Assembly (NCBI GenBank): GCA_028226535.1
Contig: JAOJEG010000009.1
Coordinates: forward strand, 1-30,158
Direction: 5' to 3'
From: Candidatus Pelagibacter sp.
Lineage (GTDB): Bacteria; Pseudomonadota; Alphaproteobacteria; Pelagibacterales; Pelagibacteraceae
Length of the DNA: 30,158 nt
Made by a program: the position numbers and the translations under genes
Notes under the pieces: model-generated
What the model was told of the DNA's origin: nothing
The model's database searches: none
The model's input: only the letters and a program-made list of their open reading frames with translations
Shown here: positions 1-7,049 of the stretch, piece after piece
How positions within the stretch are numbered: the stretch's first letter is position 1
Layout: each line of letters opens with the position of its first letter

Positions 1-1727
1 TAAAGTTCTTCTAATTGGTATTTATATTTTTCTGTAACTTTTTTTCTTTTAACTTTCATTGTTGGAGTCATTAAACCATTTTCTATGGAAAAATTTTCAT
101 CTATTAATTGAATTTTTTTTATCTTTTCTAATAGAGTTAACTTTTTATTTATTTTTTCAATTACATTATTAATTTTTTCTTTTTCGTGTAAAAAATCTTT
201 ACTAGGAACTACTAAAGCAACCAAATAATTTTTTTTATCACCATAAACCATACATTGATCGATTTCAGGTTCATTTGTAATCATATTTTCAATTTTGGCC
301 GGTGAAATATTATCACCACCAGCACTGACGATGATATCTTTTTTTCTATCAGTAATTTTTAAATAACCATCCTCTGAGTCTATTTCTCCAATGTCTCCGG
401 TGTGAAGCCACCCATTAACAATTACTTTGTCAGTCTCTTCTTTTTTGTTCCAATATCCCAACATTACATTTTCACCTTTAACTAAAATTTCACCATCTTC
501 AGCTATTTTAACCTGGTTTCCTTTAAAAGGTGGACCAACAGTTTCTACTTTTATCTTGTGTATGGGGTTACAACTTACAACCGGAGATGTTTCAGTTAAA
601 CCATATCCTTGTAAAGTAGGTAGCCCAACTGAATTCAAAAATTCCCCTATTTCTTGATCCAGCGCACCTCCACCAGAAACAAAAGCTTTTAAATTTCCTC
701 CAAACTGTTTTTTTATTTTTTTTCGAACTAATGTTTCAACTATCAAATTGAGTAATTTTTCAGAAAAAGTCATTTTTTGATTTAATAATTTTTTCTTACC
801 CAGCCGAAGAGTTTCTTCTATTAGTTTTGCTTTAAAACCAGTTTGTTTTTTTAAATTTATATTTATTTTGTTATAAAGATTTTGATAAAATCTTGGAACA
901 GCTGTCATAATTGTTGGTTTTGCTTCAGATATATTTTCTAAAAGTTTTTCTATTTTTTCTGCATAAAATACCTTTGCCCCTACAGCTATCTGGGCAAATT
1001 GCACACAATGTTCGTAGGAATGGGATAGAGGAAGCCACGTCAAAAATACAGGCCTAGAGCTAAACAATGGCTTCATGATTTCACATGCCCCTACAAGATT
1101 ATTTAGAATTCCACCATGACTTAAGATTACTCCTTTAGGATTTCCTCCGGTTCCAGACGTATAAATTATACAAGCAGGAGAAGTTCTTTTTAATTTTTCA
1201 TTTTGAATTTTATCTTCATCTAATAAATCATTTTTTAATATGAGATTAAAATCAAGATATTTATCTTTATTAATTATATCTAAATCATGAATTACTTTAT
1301 TAACTTCATCTAATGTTATGACTTTTTTAATAAATTTTTTTTCATTAATTGTGTTATTTAATTTTTTTAGCAGCTCATTGTTTGAGACTATAATTAAACT
1401 AGGTTCACAATCCTCAATTAAATATTTATAATCTTCCTCTGTATATGTGGTGTAAGCAGGAACAGTAATTCCACCTGATAACATTATTGCCATATCTGAC
1501 ACGAACCATTCTGGTCTGTTTTCTGAAACTAAAAGACATCTGTCACCTTCTTTTATATTTTCTCTAATAATTTTTGATAATTTTAAAATATTTTTTTGTG
1601 TTTCCTCCCATGTATATGATTTTTTATTATTTGGATTTAGCCATTGTAAAAAAATGCTTTCTTTATTTTGCTTTTCTACTTGATGAGAAAACAATTCTAT
1701 TAAGTTATTTAGTTTATCTAAATTCAT
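1..1727 (-). CDS. Long-chain acyl-CoA synthetase (AMP-forming), 3' end at window edge
   Basis: Activates long-chain fatty acids with ATP and CoA to acyl-CoA for lipid synthesis or beta-oxidation. My own translation from the ATG at 1727 gives 575 codons open to position 3. It carries the adenylate-forming P-loop YTSGTGGNPKG near residue 190, GYGLTETSP near 374, HTGD near 440 and the hinge DRKKDIIVSAGG near 465. The layout fits the FAA1-like (COG1022) branch better than FadD. The next codon starts TA and is cut, so it is Tyr or a stop, and the protein is essentially complete (family about 600 aa). The start is only 7 nt beyond the 3' CCA of tRNA-Leu on the same strand, with no room for a ribosome-binding site outside the tRNA. 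The next in-frame Met is about 77 residues in, too far. Family call is firm; fatty-acid chain preference cannot be read. Confidence 0.93.
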   Translation of the reverse strand, partial: MNLDKLNNLIELFSHQVEKQNKESIFLQWLNPNNKKSYTWEETQKNILKLSKIIRENIKEGDRCLLVSENRPEWFVSDMAIMLSGGITVPAYTTYTEEDYKYLIEDCEPSLIIVSNNELLKKLNNTINEKKFIKKVITLDEVNKVIHDLDIINKDKYLDFNLILKNDLLDEDKIQNEKLKRTSPACIIYTSGTGGNPKGVILSHGGILNNLVGACEIMKPLFSSRPVFLTWLPLSHSYEHCVQFAQIAVGAKVFYAEKIEKLLENISEAKPTIMTAVPRFYQNLYNKININLKKQTGFKAKLIEETLRLGKKKLLNQKMTFSEKLLNLIVETLVRKKIKKQFGGNLKAFVSGGGALDQEIGEFLNSVGLPTLQGYGLTETSPVVSCNPIHKIKVETVGPPFKGNQVKIAEDGEILVKGENVMLGYWNKKEETDKVIVNGWLHTGDIGEIDSEDGYLKITDRKKDIIVSAGGDNISPAKIENMITNEPEIDQCMVYGDKKNYLVALVVPSKDFLHEKEKINNVIEKINKKLTLLEKIKKIQLIDENFSIENGLMTPTMKVKRKKVTEKYKYQLEEL

Positions 1728-1734
1728 ATTTTTA

Positions 1735-1819
1735 TGGTGGGCGAAGAGAGAATCGAACTCTCACTTCTTGCGAAACACGATTTTGAGTCGTGCGCGTCTA
1801 CCAGTTCCGCCATTCGCCC
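1735..1819 (-). tRNA. tRNA-Leu (anticodon CAA)
   Basis: The minus strand folds as a class II tRNA. The acceptor stem pairs GGGCGAA with TTCGCCC, followed by discriminator A and an encoded CCA (1735-1737). The anticodon stem CACGA/TCGTG encloses loop CTCAAAA, giving anticodon CAA, which reads UUG. A long variable arm (about 13 nt) is present, and the T arm GAGAG-TTCGATT-CTCTC is intact. The long variable arm and the anticodon both indicate leucine. A TATAAT hexamer on the minus strand at 1839-1834 is a possible -10 element; no good -35 was seen. Confidence 0.97.
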
Positions 1820-1880
1820 CTTATATTTAATTAATTATATTTAAATAGTATAAGAACTAAATTTATATTAAAACCAAAAA

Positions 1881-2486
1881 ATGTTTCAAACACTTTACAA
1901 GAAATGTTTAAATCTAGCTGCACATAAAAGTTCAAATTTCTATTTAGGTCTTGTATCGTTTATTGAAAGTTCATTTTTTCCAATACCACCAGATGTAATG
2001 ATTATTCCAATGGTAATTGCTAAAAAAAAAGAGTTTATTAAAATATTTTTAATAGCATCTATATTTTCAGTTTTAGGAGGTATTTTAGGATATTTAATTG
2101 GCTACCTGTTTTCTGATTTTGCAATGTATGTTATCGAATTTTATAATTATGAAGATAAGGTTAAAAATTTAAAACTAAGTATGTCAGAAGGAAGTGGCTT
2201 TATTGCTTGGTTAAGTATACTTTTTTTAGCAGGCTTCACACCTTTGCCCTATAAAGCCTTCACTATAGCAAGTGGCTTAATTGCTTTCAATCTGCCAGTT
2301 TTTATAATTGTGAGTTTGATTTCAAGAAGCCTTAGATTTTTTATTGTTGCATTTTTATCCTATAAATTTGGAGAATTATTTACTGAATATATGAACAAAC
2401 ATGGATCAAAATGGTTTACTGCTATAGGAATTTTTATAGTTATAATATTTGTATTTGTATATTTAATTTTAAAATTTAATGGTTAA
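1881..2486 (+). CDS. DedA/YqaA-family inner-membrane protein
   Basis: A 201-residue polytopic membrane protein of the SNARE-associated/DedA superfamily, closest to the short YqaA type. The N-terminal region has the family's re-entrant segment with FIESSFFPIPPDV (about residues 27-39). A second hydrophobic stretch follows at about 55-77, and the conserved loop FTPLPYKAFTIASG lies near residues 118-131. Two further membrane spans end at the C-terminus. DedA relatives are implicated in membrane homeostasis and lipid-carrier flipping, but the substrate of this subgroup is not settled. The gene overlaps dsbB by 8 bp, so the two are probably translated together. The upstream 60 bp are AT-only-like sequence shared with the divergent tRNA-Leu. 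Confidence 0.85.
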   Translation: MFQTLYKKCLNLAAHKSSNFYLGLVSFIESSFFPIPPDVMIIPMVIAKKKEFIKIFLIASIFSVLGGILGYLIGYLFSDFAMYVIEFYNYEDKVKNLKLSMSEGSGFIAWLSILFLAGFTPLPYKAFTIASGLIAFNLPVFIIVSLISRSLRFFIVAFLSYKFGELFTEYMNKHGSKWFTAIGIFIVIIFVFVYLILKFNG

Positions 2487-2961
2487 AAACAATAAAAATT
2501 TATTAATAAAGCTTATTCTTTTAATCAGTATTATTGCTTTAATATCCGCATTCTTTATAGAATATACTCTTGGTCACCAACCTTGTAATCTTTGTATATT
2601 AGAGAGAATTCCATATTTTTTAGCAATAATAGTAATTTTACTAAATTATAAATTTATTAAATTTGAAAAATTTTTTATACTTTTTCTAACAATTATATTT
2701 TTATTTGGCACTGTATTATCGCTATATCACTTAGGTATTGAACAAGGTTTGATACAAGAGTCTTTAGTTTGTGACCTAAAAAGTGGATCGAATTTATTGT
2801 CAAAAGAAGAAATTTTAAAGCAATTACAAGAAAAAAGTGTTAGCTGCAAAGATGTAACATTTAAAATGTTTGGATTATCACTTACAAGCTATAATATTTT
2901 AATATCTATACTAATTACATTTAGTGCTGGAAAAATTTATTTTAATTATGACAAAAATTAA
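2479..2961 (+). CDS. dsbB: Disulfide bond formation protein DsbB
   Basis: Inner-membrane enzyme that reoxidises the periplasmic oxidant DsbA and passes electrons to quinone. The 160 residues contain four hydrophobic helices. The first periplasmic redox pair is Cys36-Asn-Leu-Cys39 in HQPCNLCILERIPY, and the second pair is Cys98 and Cys123 in the second periplasmic loop, which is the standard DsbB arrangement. Length is slightly below the usual 165-175 aa. It overlaps the DedA gene upstream (8 bp) and coq7 downstream (14 bp). Because DsbB delivers electrons to ubiquinone, sitting next to a ubiquinone-biosynthesis gene makes sense. No DsbA gene is in the window. Confidence 0.92.
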   Translation: MVKNNKNLLIKLILLISIIALISAFFIEYTLGHQPCNLCILERIPYFLAIIVILLNYKFIKFEKFFILFLTIIFLFGTVLSLYHLGIEQGLIQESLVCDLKSGSNLLSKEEILKQLQEKSVSCKDVTFKMFGLSLTSYNILISILITFSAGKIYFNYDKN

Positions 2962-3481
2962 TAAAAAAAAAATTGAAGAATTTATAAGAGTTGACCACGC
3001 TGGAGAGCGAGGAGCTATAAAGATTTATGAAGGACAACTACTAGCTTTAAATACTTTTGTAAAAGATGAAAATCTTAAAAAAACTATTGAAGATATGAAA
3101 GAGCATGAAAAGGAACATTGTGAATTTTTTGAAAATGAAATTAAAAAAAGAAATATTCAACCAACAAAATTTTTACCATTATGGGATTTATTAGGTGTTG
3201 GCTTAGGCTTCGGCTCTACATTATTGGGAAAAAAAGCTGCTATGCTGTGCACTGCTTCTGTCGAAGAGGTTATAGATAAACATTATTTAAATCAAATTAA
3301 TCAACTTGATATTAACGAAAAAGACTTAAAAAAGAAGATTACAAAATTTAGACAAGATGAGATAAATCATAAAGATATAGCTTACGATGAAGGTGCCACA
3401 AAAAAAGGTCCTTACTTTTTATTAGACAAAATTATTAAGACAGGCTCAAAAATTGCAATAAATATTTCTGAAAAAATCTAG
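2948..3481 (+). CDS. coq7: Demethoxyubiquinone hydroxylase (COQ7 family)
   Basis: Diiron monooxygenase for a late ring hydroxylation of ubiquinone synthesis, as in mitochondria and many Alphaproteobacteria in place of the flavoprotein UbiF. I chose the ATG at 2948 (177 aa) rather than an in-frame one at 2924, because MTKINKKKIEEFIRVDHAGE matches the family's N-terminus and the longer start adds only an unrelated leader inside dsbB. Ferritin-like iron ligands are visible as E20, E54/H57, E106 or E107 before H112, and E138/H141 (DEINH). The stop lies in a CTAG tetramer shared with the stop of the convergent HNH gene. Function is well supported; UbiE and UbiB elsewhere in the window belong to the same pathway. 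Confidence 0.93.
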   Translation: MTKINKKKIEEFIRVDHAGERGAIKIYEGQLLALNTFVKDENLKKTIEDMKEHEKEHCEFFENEIKKRNIQPTKFLPLWDLLGVGLGFGSTLLGKKAAMLCTASVEEVIDKHYLNQINQLDINEKDLKKKITKFRQDEINHKDIAYDEGATKKGPYFLLDKIIKTGSKIAINISEKI

Positions 3482-4047
3482 GCTTCTAACTCAACATCCC
3501 AGTATAAATAATCCATCCAGCTTTTATGTAAATAATTAGGTGGAAAATTTTTACCATTTTTATGCAGATCTTCAGTTGAGGGACGGTAAGGATATTGATT
3601 CAGCTTCATATCTGAGTTTTTTAATAATTTACCACCTTTTTTTACATTGCAAGCAGAACATGCTGTTACAACATTATCCCAATTAGTTTCGCCACCTTTT
3701 GATCTAGGCAACAAATGATCAAAAGTTAGTTCCTCACCACTTCCACAATATTGGCAAGAAAACTTGTCTCTCAAAAAAACATTAAATCTTGTAAAGCTAG
3801 GCCTTGTTTGTGGAATTATATAATCTTTCAATGCAATAACACTTGGTAATTGCATATCAAACGAGGGACTTCTTATAACTCTGTCATAATTACTAACAAT
3901 TATCACTCTATCTAAAAAAACTGATTTTACTGTATCCTGCCATGACCATAAAGATAAAGGATAATAGCTTAATGGTCTATAATCAGCATTAAGAACTAAT
4001 GCTGGACACTTTTCTAATGAAACATTTTGTTCAATAAAATTATTCAT
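3478..4047 (-). CDS. HNH endonuclease family protein
   Basis: A 189-residue protein with an HNH nuclease fold in its second half. FSCQYCG opens a zinc-binding Cys pair, FDHLLPRSKGG supplies the metal/catalytic His region, and NWDNVVTACSACN gives the conserved Asn and the second Cys pair. The N-terminal half (VLNADYRPLSYYPLSLWSWQ) and the C-terminal tail are typical of a single-copy HNH protein found in many marine Alphaproteobacteria and Cyanobacteria. There is no methylase, integrase or intein nearby, so this looks like a free-standing chromosomal protein rather than a restriction or mobile-element enzyme. Its DNA target and cellular role are unknown to me. It overlaps coq7 tail to tail by 4 bp. 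Confidence 0.88.
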   Translation of the reverse strand: MNNFIEQNVSLEKCPALVLNADYRPLSYYPLSLWSWQDTVKSVFLDRVIIVSNYDRVIRSPSFDMQLPSVIALKDYIIPQTRPSFTRFNVFLRDKFSCQYCGSGEELTFDHLLPRSKGGETNWDNVVTACSACNVKKGGKLLKNSDMKLNQYPYRPSTEDLHKNGKNFPPNYLHKSWMDYLYWDVELEA

Positions 4048-4094
4048 TAAGTATTTTTAACTTACTTAAACAATTTTATCAATAATAAGGAATG

Positions 4095-4745
4095 TTAATT
4101 TTTTTTTAAAATATAATTAAGAGCTGTACTTGAAGCTTCCATAGGAATATGATGATCACAATTTTTTATCAAAAGTGTTTCAACATCAACATTGTTTCTA
4201 ATTAAAAAATCTTTTGCTTCTAAAAGATGTGTTGAGGGTACAACTTGATCTGCATCACCATGAATCAATAAAGTGTCAGTAGAATTTTTAATTCTTGTTT
4301 TTAAATTATTTTGATTAATTATTTTTCCAGAAAATCCCACAATACATGAAAATTTTTCTTCAGATGTTAATCCAACATTTAATGACATCATACAACCTTG
4401 ACTAAAACCTGATAAACATATCTGATTATTTTTTAGGTTAAATTCTTGCTTGATCTCATTAATAAATAATTTAATTTTTTCCTCAGCCTTAATTGATTGA
4501 TCAAGTATATAATCAGTATCATCTTTGGTAAGATCAAACCATTGAAATCCTGATGGATTTATAGGGCAAGTCTCATGTCCATTAGGACAAATAAAAACTG
4601 TATTTGGCATATGCCTTTTCCAGTTTAAAGTTAACATGCTTATATCTTTCCCATCACCACCATATCCATGAAGCAAAATAATAGCATGCTTTATTTCTTT
4701 TCCTTCTTCAGGTTTAATTATTATTGAATCTAGGCAAAATGTCAT
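4095..4745 (-). CDS. Alpha/beta hydrolase, phospholipase/carboxylesterase family
   Basis: A 216-residue hydrolase of the Abhydrolase_2 (acyl-protein thioesterase/carboxylesterase) type. The oxyanion-hole segment LLHGYGGDG is at residues 24-32, the nucleophile elbow GFSQG places Ser115, HGDADQVVP gives the acid (probably Asp166), and DHHIP near the end gives the His (198 or 199). Length is typical for the family. There is no signal peptide, so it is probably cytoplasmic. The natural ester or thioester substrate cannot be read from sequence. It is separated by 47 bp from the HNH gene upstream of its stop and diverges from the HIG1-type gene across 50 bp. Confidence 0.87.
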   Translation of the reverse strand: MTFCLDSIIIKPEEGKEIKHAIILLHGYGGDGKDISMLTLNWKRHMPNTVFICPNGHETCPINPSGFQWFDLTKDDTDYILDQSIKAEEKIKLFINEIKQEFNLKNNQICLSGFSQGCMMSLNVGLTSEEKFSCIVGFSGKIINQNNLKTRIKNSTDTLLIHGDADQVVPSTHLLEAKDFLIRNNVDVETLLIKNCDHHIPMEASSTALNYILKKN

Positions 4746-4795
4746 AGTTAATTATTTATGGTTTTTATTTTTCTAAAACAATCTACAGTATTTAC

Positions 4796-4999
4796 ATGAT
4801 TTCAGGAATATTTGTTAAAATCCTTTCTATAGTTCTTTTGTTGGCAGTAGGAATTGTTTTAATTTTAGGGATTGGGACTCTTTTTAAAGGAGGAGAAACC
4901 AGCAAAAAATATTCCAATAAACTAATGCAACTAAGAGTACTTCTGCAATTTGTAGCAATACTAGTTTTAATAGGATTTGCTTATTTTTTTAAAAACTAA
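4796..4999 (+). CDS. HIG1-domain two-helix membrane protein
   Basis: A 67-residue protein with two predicted membrane helices (about 8-29 and 47-64) joined by a basic loop, GGETSKKYSNKLMQLRVLLQ. This layout and the SNKLMxxRVxLQ signature match the bacterial 'twin transmembrane'/HIG1_N proteins. Eukaryotic HIG1 proteins (Rcf1) associate with cytochrome c oxidase, and a similar respiratory role here is only inference. The stop codon is interlocked with that of the convergent TlpA-like gene (CTAA, 4996-4999), leaving no space for a terminator. Confidence 0.82.
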   Translation: MISGIFVKILSIVLLLAVGIVLILGIGTLFKGGETSKKYSNKLMQLRVLLQFVAILVLIGFAYFFKN

Positions 5000-5505
5000 T
5001 TATAAGTTTTTAACCAATTTATAAATATTTGATCATTAAAGTCTATTGAGCCCATAATTCTTGCAAACTCTTTTCCATCTTTATCAATAAGAATTGAAGT
5101 TGGAACTCCACGCAGAGAAAATGTTTTTGCTAGAGTTGTCGGTGCATCAAAATATGGGTCAAAGTTTTTAATATTCAAATCTTCAAAAAAAATATCAACT
5201 TTTTTTTTACTTTCTTGAGATATATTGATTGCAAAAATTTTTAAATTACTCAAATTTTGATTTACCTGAAGTCTATCTAATGATGGCATCTCCTCTTTAC
5301 ATGGCGCACACCAGGTTGCCCAAAAATTTAATAGAAGTAAATTTCCATTAAATTCTTTGATATTAATTTTTTTATCATTTTTATCTAAAAAGATTACGTT
5401 ATCATAGACTTTTGGGTCTTTATGAATGACAATATTTTTTATTTCAGATACATCATTAGCAAAGACATTAGTTGTCAAAAAAATAAATAATATTAAAAAT
5501 CTCAT
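4996..5505 (-). CDS. TlpA/ResA-like periplasmic thiol-disulfide oxidoreductase
   Basis: A 169-residue thioredoxin-fold protein exported by an N-terminal signal peptide (about residues 1-16, ending VFA before ND). The active site is WATWCAPC, Cys66 and Cys69, and the cis-Pro loop is GVPTS. Such proteins reduce specific periplasmic disulfides, for example in cytochrome c or cytochrome oxidase copper-site maturation, using electrons from CcdA/DsbD-type transporters. Its exact partner is not visible here. It starts only 24 bp from divergent argH, so the promoters must overlap. It is tail to tail with the HIG1-type gene, compatible with, but not proof of, a shared respiratory context. Confidence 0.9.
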   Translation of the reverse strand: MRFLILFIFLTTNVFANDVSEIKNIVIHKDPKVYDNVIFLDKNDKKINIKEFNGNLLLLNFWATWCAPCKEEMPSLDRLQVNQNLSNLKIFAINISQESKKKVDIFFEDLNIKNFDPYFDAPTTLAKTFSLRGVPTSILIDKDGKEFARIMGSIDFNDQIFINWLKTYN

Positions 5506-5521
5506 GTTAAATAGTTATAAT
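5493..5521 (+). promoter_or_regulatory. Candidate argH promoter with overlapping divergent tlpA -10
   Basis: TTAAAA (5493-5498), a 17-bp spacer and a perfect TATAAT (5516-5521) face argH. Transcription would start about 2 nt before the argH ATG at 5530. On the other strand TATAAC (5519-5514) overlaps the same bases and sits about 8 nt from the tlpA ATG, with a poor -35. The -35 for argH lies inside the tlpA signal-peptide codons. AT-rich sequence makes chance hexamers common, so this is tentative. Confidence 0.4.
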
Positions 5522-5529
5522 TAAATATC

Positions 5530-6921
5530 ATGGCAAAAAATAAAAACAACCAAGCAATCTGGAATACTCGTATAAAGAAAAAAGCATCATCTTTATTTCA
5601 AAAAGTGGGAAATTCAATTGATATAGATAAACGACTTTACAAAGAAGATATCCAGGGTTCTATTGCTCATGTAGAGATGTTGTTCAAACAAAAAATAATA
5701 TCTTTTAAAATTAAAAATAAAATTATTTACGGTCTTACAAAGATAGAAAAAGAAATTTCAAATAAAAAATTTGAGTTCAATAAAAAATATGAAGATATTC
5801 ATATGAACATAGAAAAAAGACTTTTTCAAATAATTGGTGAAGAAGCAGGTTATGTTCACACAGCAAGATCTAGAAATGATCAGGTAATAACAGACTTTAA
5901 AATTTGGATAAAATCTTCAACTAAAGAAATAAATCTTAATTTAGATAAAGTAATTAAAAGTACATTAAAATTAGCAGAAAGAAATATTGATACTATTATG
6001 CCTGGTTTTACGCACCTCAAAAATGCTCAAGCTATTTCATTTGCTCATTATTTAATGGCTTATATTGAAATGTTTAATAGAGACAAAAAGAGATTTATAA
6101 ACAATTTGGAAAGCTTAGATGAAAATCCATTAGGAGTAGCAGCACTTACTGGAACTTCTTTTAATATAGATAGAAATTATACTAGTAAAAAACTTGGATT
6201 TAAAAAACCAACAAACAATTCAATTGATACGGTCTCTGATAGAGACTTTGTTTTAGATTTTTTGTATAGTGTCTCTGTTTGTTCGATGCATATATCAAGA
6301 ATTGCAGAAGAACTTATTATCTGGAGTTCAGATGGTTTCAATTTAATCAACCTCTCAGACAAAATTGTAACTGGGTCATCAATAATGCCCCAAAAGAAAA
6401 ACCCTGATTTATTAGAATATTTGAGAGGAAAATCTGGAAGTAGTTATGGAAATTTATTTTCAATGCTTACAATTTTGAAAGGTCTACCACTATCTTACTT
6501 TAAAGACCTTCAGGACGACAAAGAAATTGTATTTAAGTCTAATGATACTTTAATCAACTGTCTTAAAATTTTTGATGAAATATTAAAAAATTCTAGCCCT
6601 AACAAAAAAAAAATGATTGAGCTTGCAAACTATGGCTATATCACTGCAACAGATTTAGCAGACTATCTTGTCAAGAATCACTCAATGTCTTTCAGAAAAG
6701 CTTATCAAAAAACAGCCTCCGTTGTTAACTTAGCTGAAAAAAAGAAAAAGAAGCTCAATGAACTAAGCTTAGAAGAATTGAAAAAAATTGAACCAAAATT
6801 AACTAGCGACGTTTTAAAAGTGTTTGATTTAAAGAATTCTGTAAATTCAAAAAAATCTTATGGAGGAACCGCTTTTGATAATATCAAAAAAATGATAATG
6901 AAATATAAGAAACAAAAATGA
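5530..6921 (+). CDS. argH: Argininosuccinate lyase
   Basis: Cleaves argininosuccinate to arginine and fumarate, the last step of arginine synthesis. The 463-residue length is normal for the fumarase/aspartase-superfamily enzyme. The three conserved segments are present: HTARSRNDQV (110-119), TH in GFTHLKNAQ (159-167, general acid/base His162) and the signature GSSIMPQKKNPD (282-293) carrying the mobile-loop catalytic Ser. The stop overlaps the ATG of a small lipoprotein gene by 4 bp (ATGA), and lysA follows, an argH-lipoprotein-lysA order common in Alphaproteobacteria. A possible -10 lies 8 bp upstream of the start. Confidence 0.97.
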   Translation: MAKNKNNQAIWNTRIKKKASSLFQKVGNSIDIDKRLYKEDIQGSIAHVEMLFKQKIISFKIKNKIIYGLTKIEKEISNKKFEFNKKYEDIHMNIEKRLFQIIGEEAGYVHTARSRNDQVITDFKIWIKSSTKEINLNLDKVIKSTLKLAERNIDTIMPGFTHLKNAQAISFAHYLMAYIEMFNRDKKRFINNLESLDENPLGVAALTGTSFNIDRNYTSKKLGFKKPTNNSIDTVSDRDFVLDFLYSVSVCSMHISRIAEELIIWSSDGFNLINLSDKIVTGSSIMPQKKNPDLLEYLRGKSGSSYGNLFSMLTILKGLPLSYFKDLQDDKEIVFKSNDTLINCLKIFDEILKNSSPNKKKMIELANYGYITATDLADYLVKNHSMSFRKAYQKTASVVNLAEKKKKKLNELSLEELKKIEPKLTSDVLKVFDLKNSVNSKKSYGGTAFDNIKKMIMKYKKQK

Positions 6922-7049
6922 TTAAAAAAATTACCTTTATTTTTCTAGTTTGTTGTTTGCTAGCTTCTTGTGGAAAAAAAGGAGATCCTGAATACAAAGA
7001 CCCAGAACAAAAAGTTGAAAAGATAACAATCCTTAAAAATAAGGCTTAA
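6918..7049 (+). CDS. lptM: Small LptM/YifL-type lipoprotein
   Basis: A 43-residue ORF read by eye between argH and lysA. It has a basic N-terminus, a hydrophobic core and the lipobox LLASC with Cys18 as lipidation site, followed by GKKGDP and a charged tail. The lipobox followed by CGxKG, plus the position between argH and lysA, match the LptM (YifL/LppL-like) family. In Escherichia coli LptM helps the LptDE lipopolysaccharide translocon fold. The start overlaps the argH stop as ATGA and the stop overlaps the lysA ATG by one base, so all three are likely translationally coupled. The lipoprotein call is firm; LptM equivalence is inference from motif and context. Confidence 0.82.
   Translation: MIKKITFIFLVCCLLASCGKKGDPEYKDPEQKVEKITILKNKA

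Noticed and set aside
427..1786. Plus-strand ORFs at 427-657 and 1574-1786
   Set aside because: Both lie antisense to the acyl-CoA synthetase, the second also crossing tRNA-Leu. The minus-strand frame carries clear family motifs, and the plus-strand peptides show no domain.
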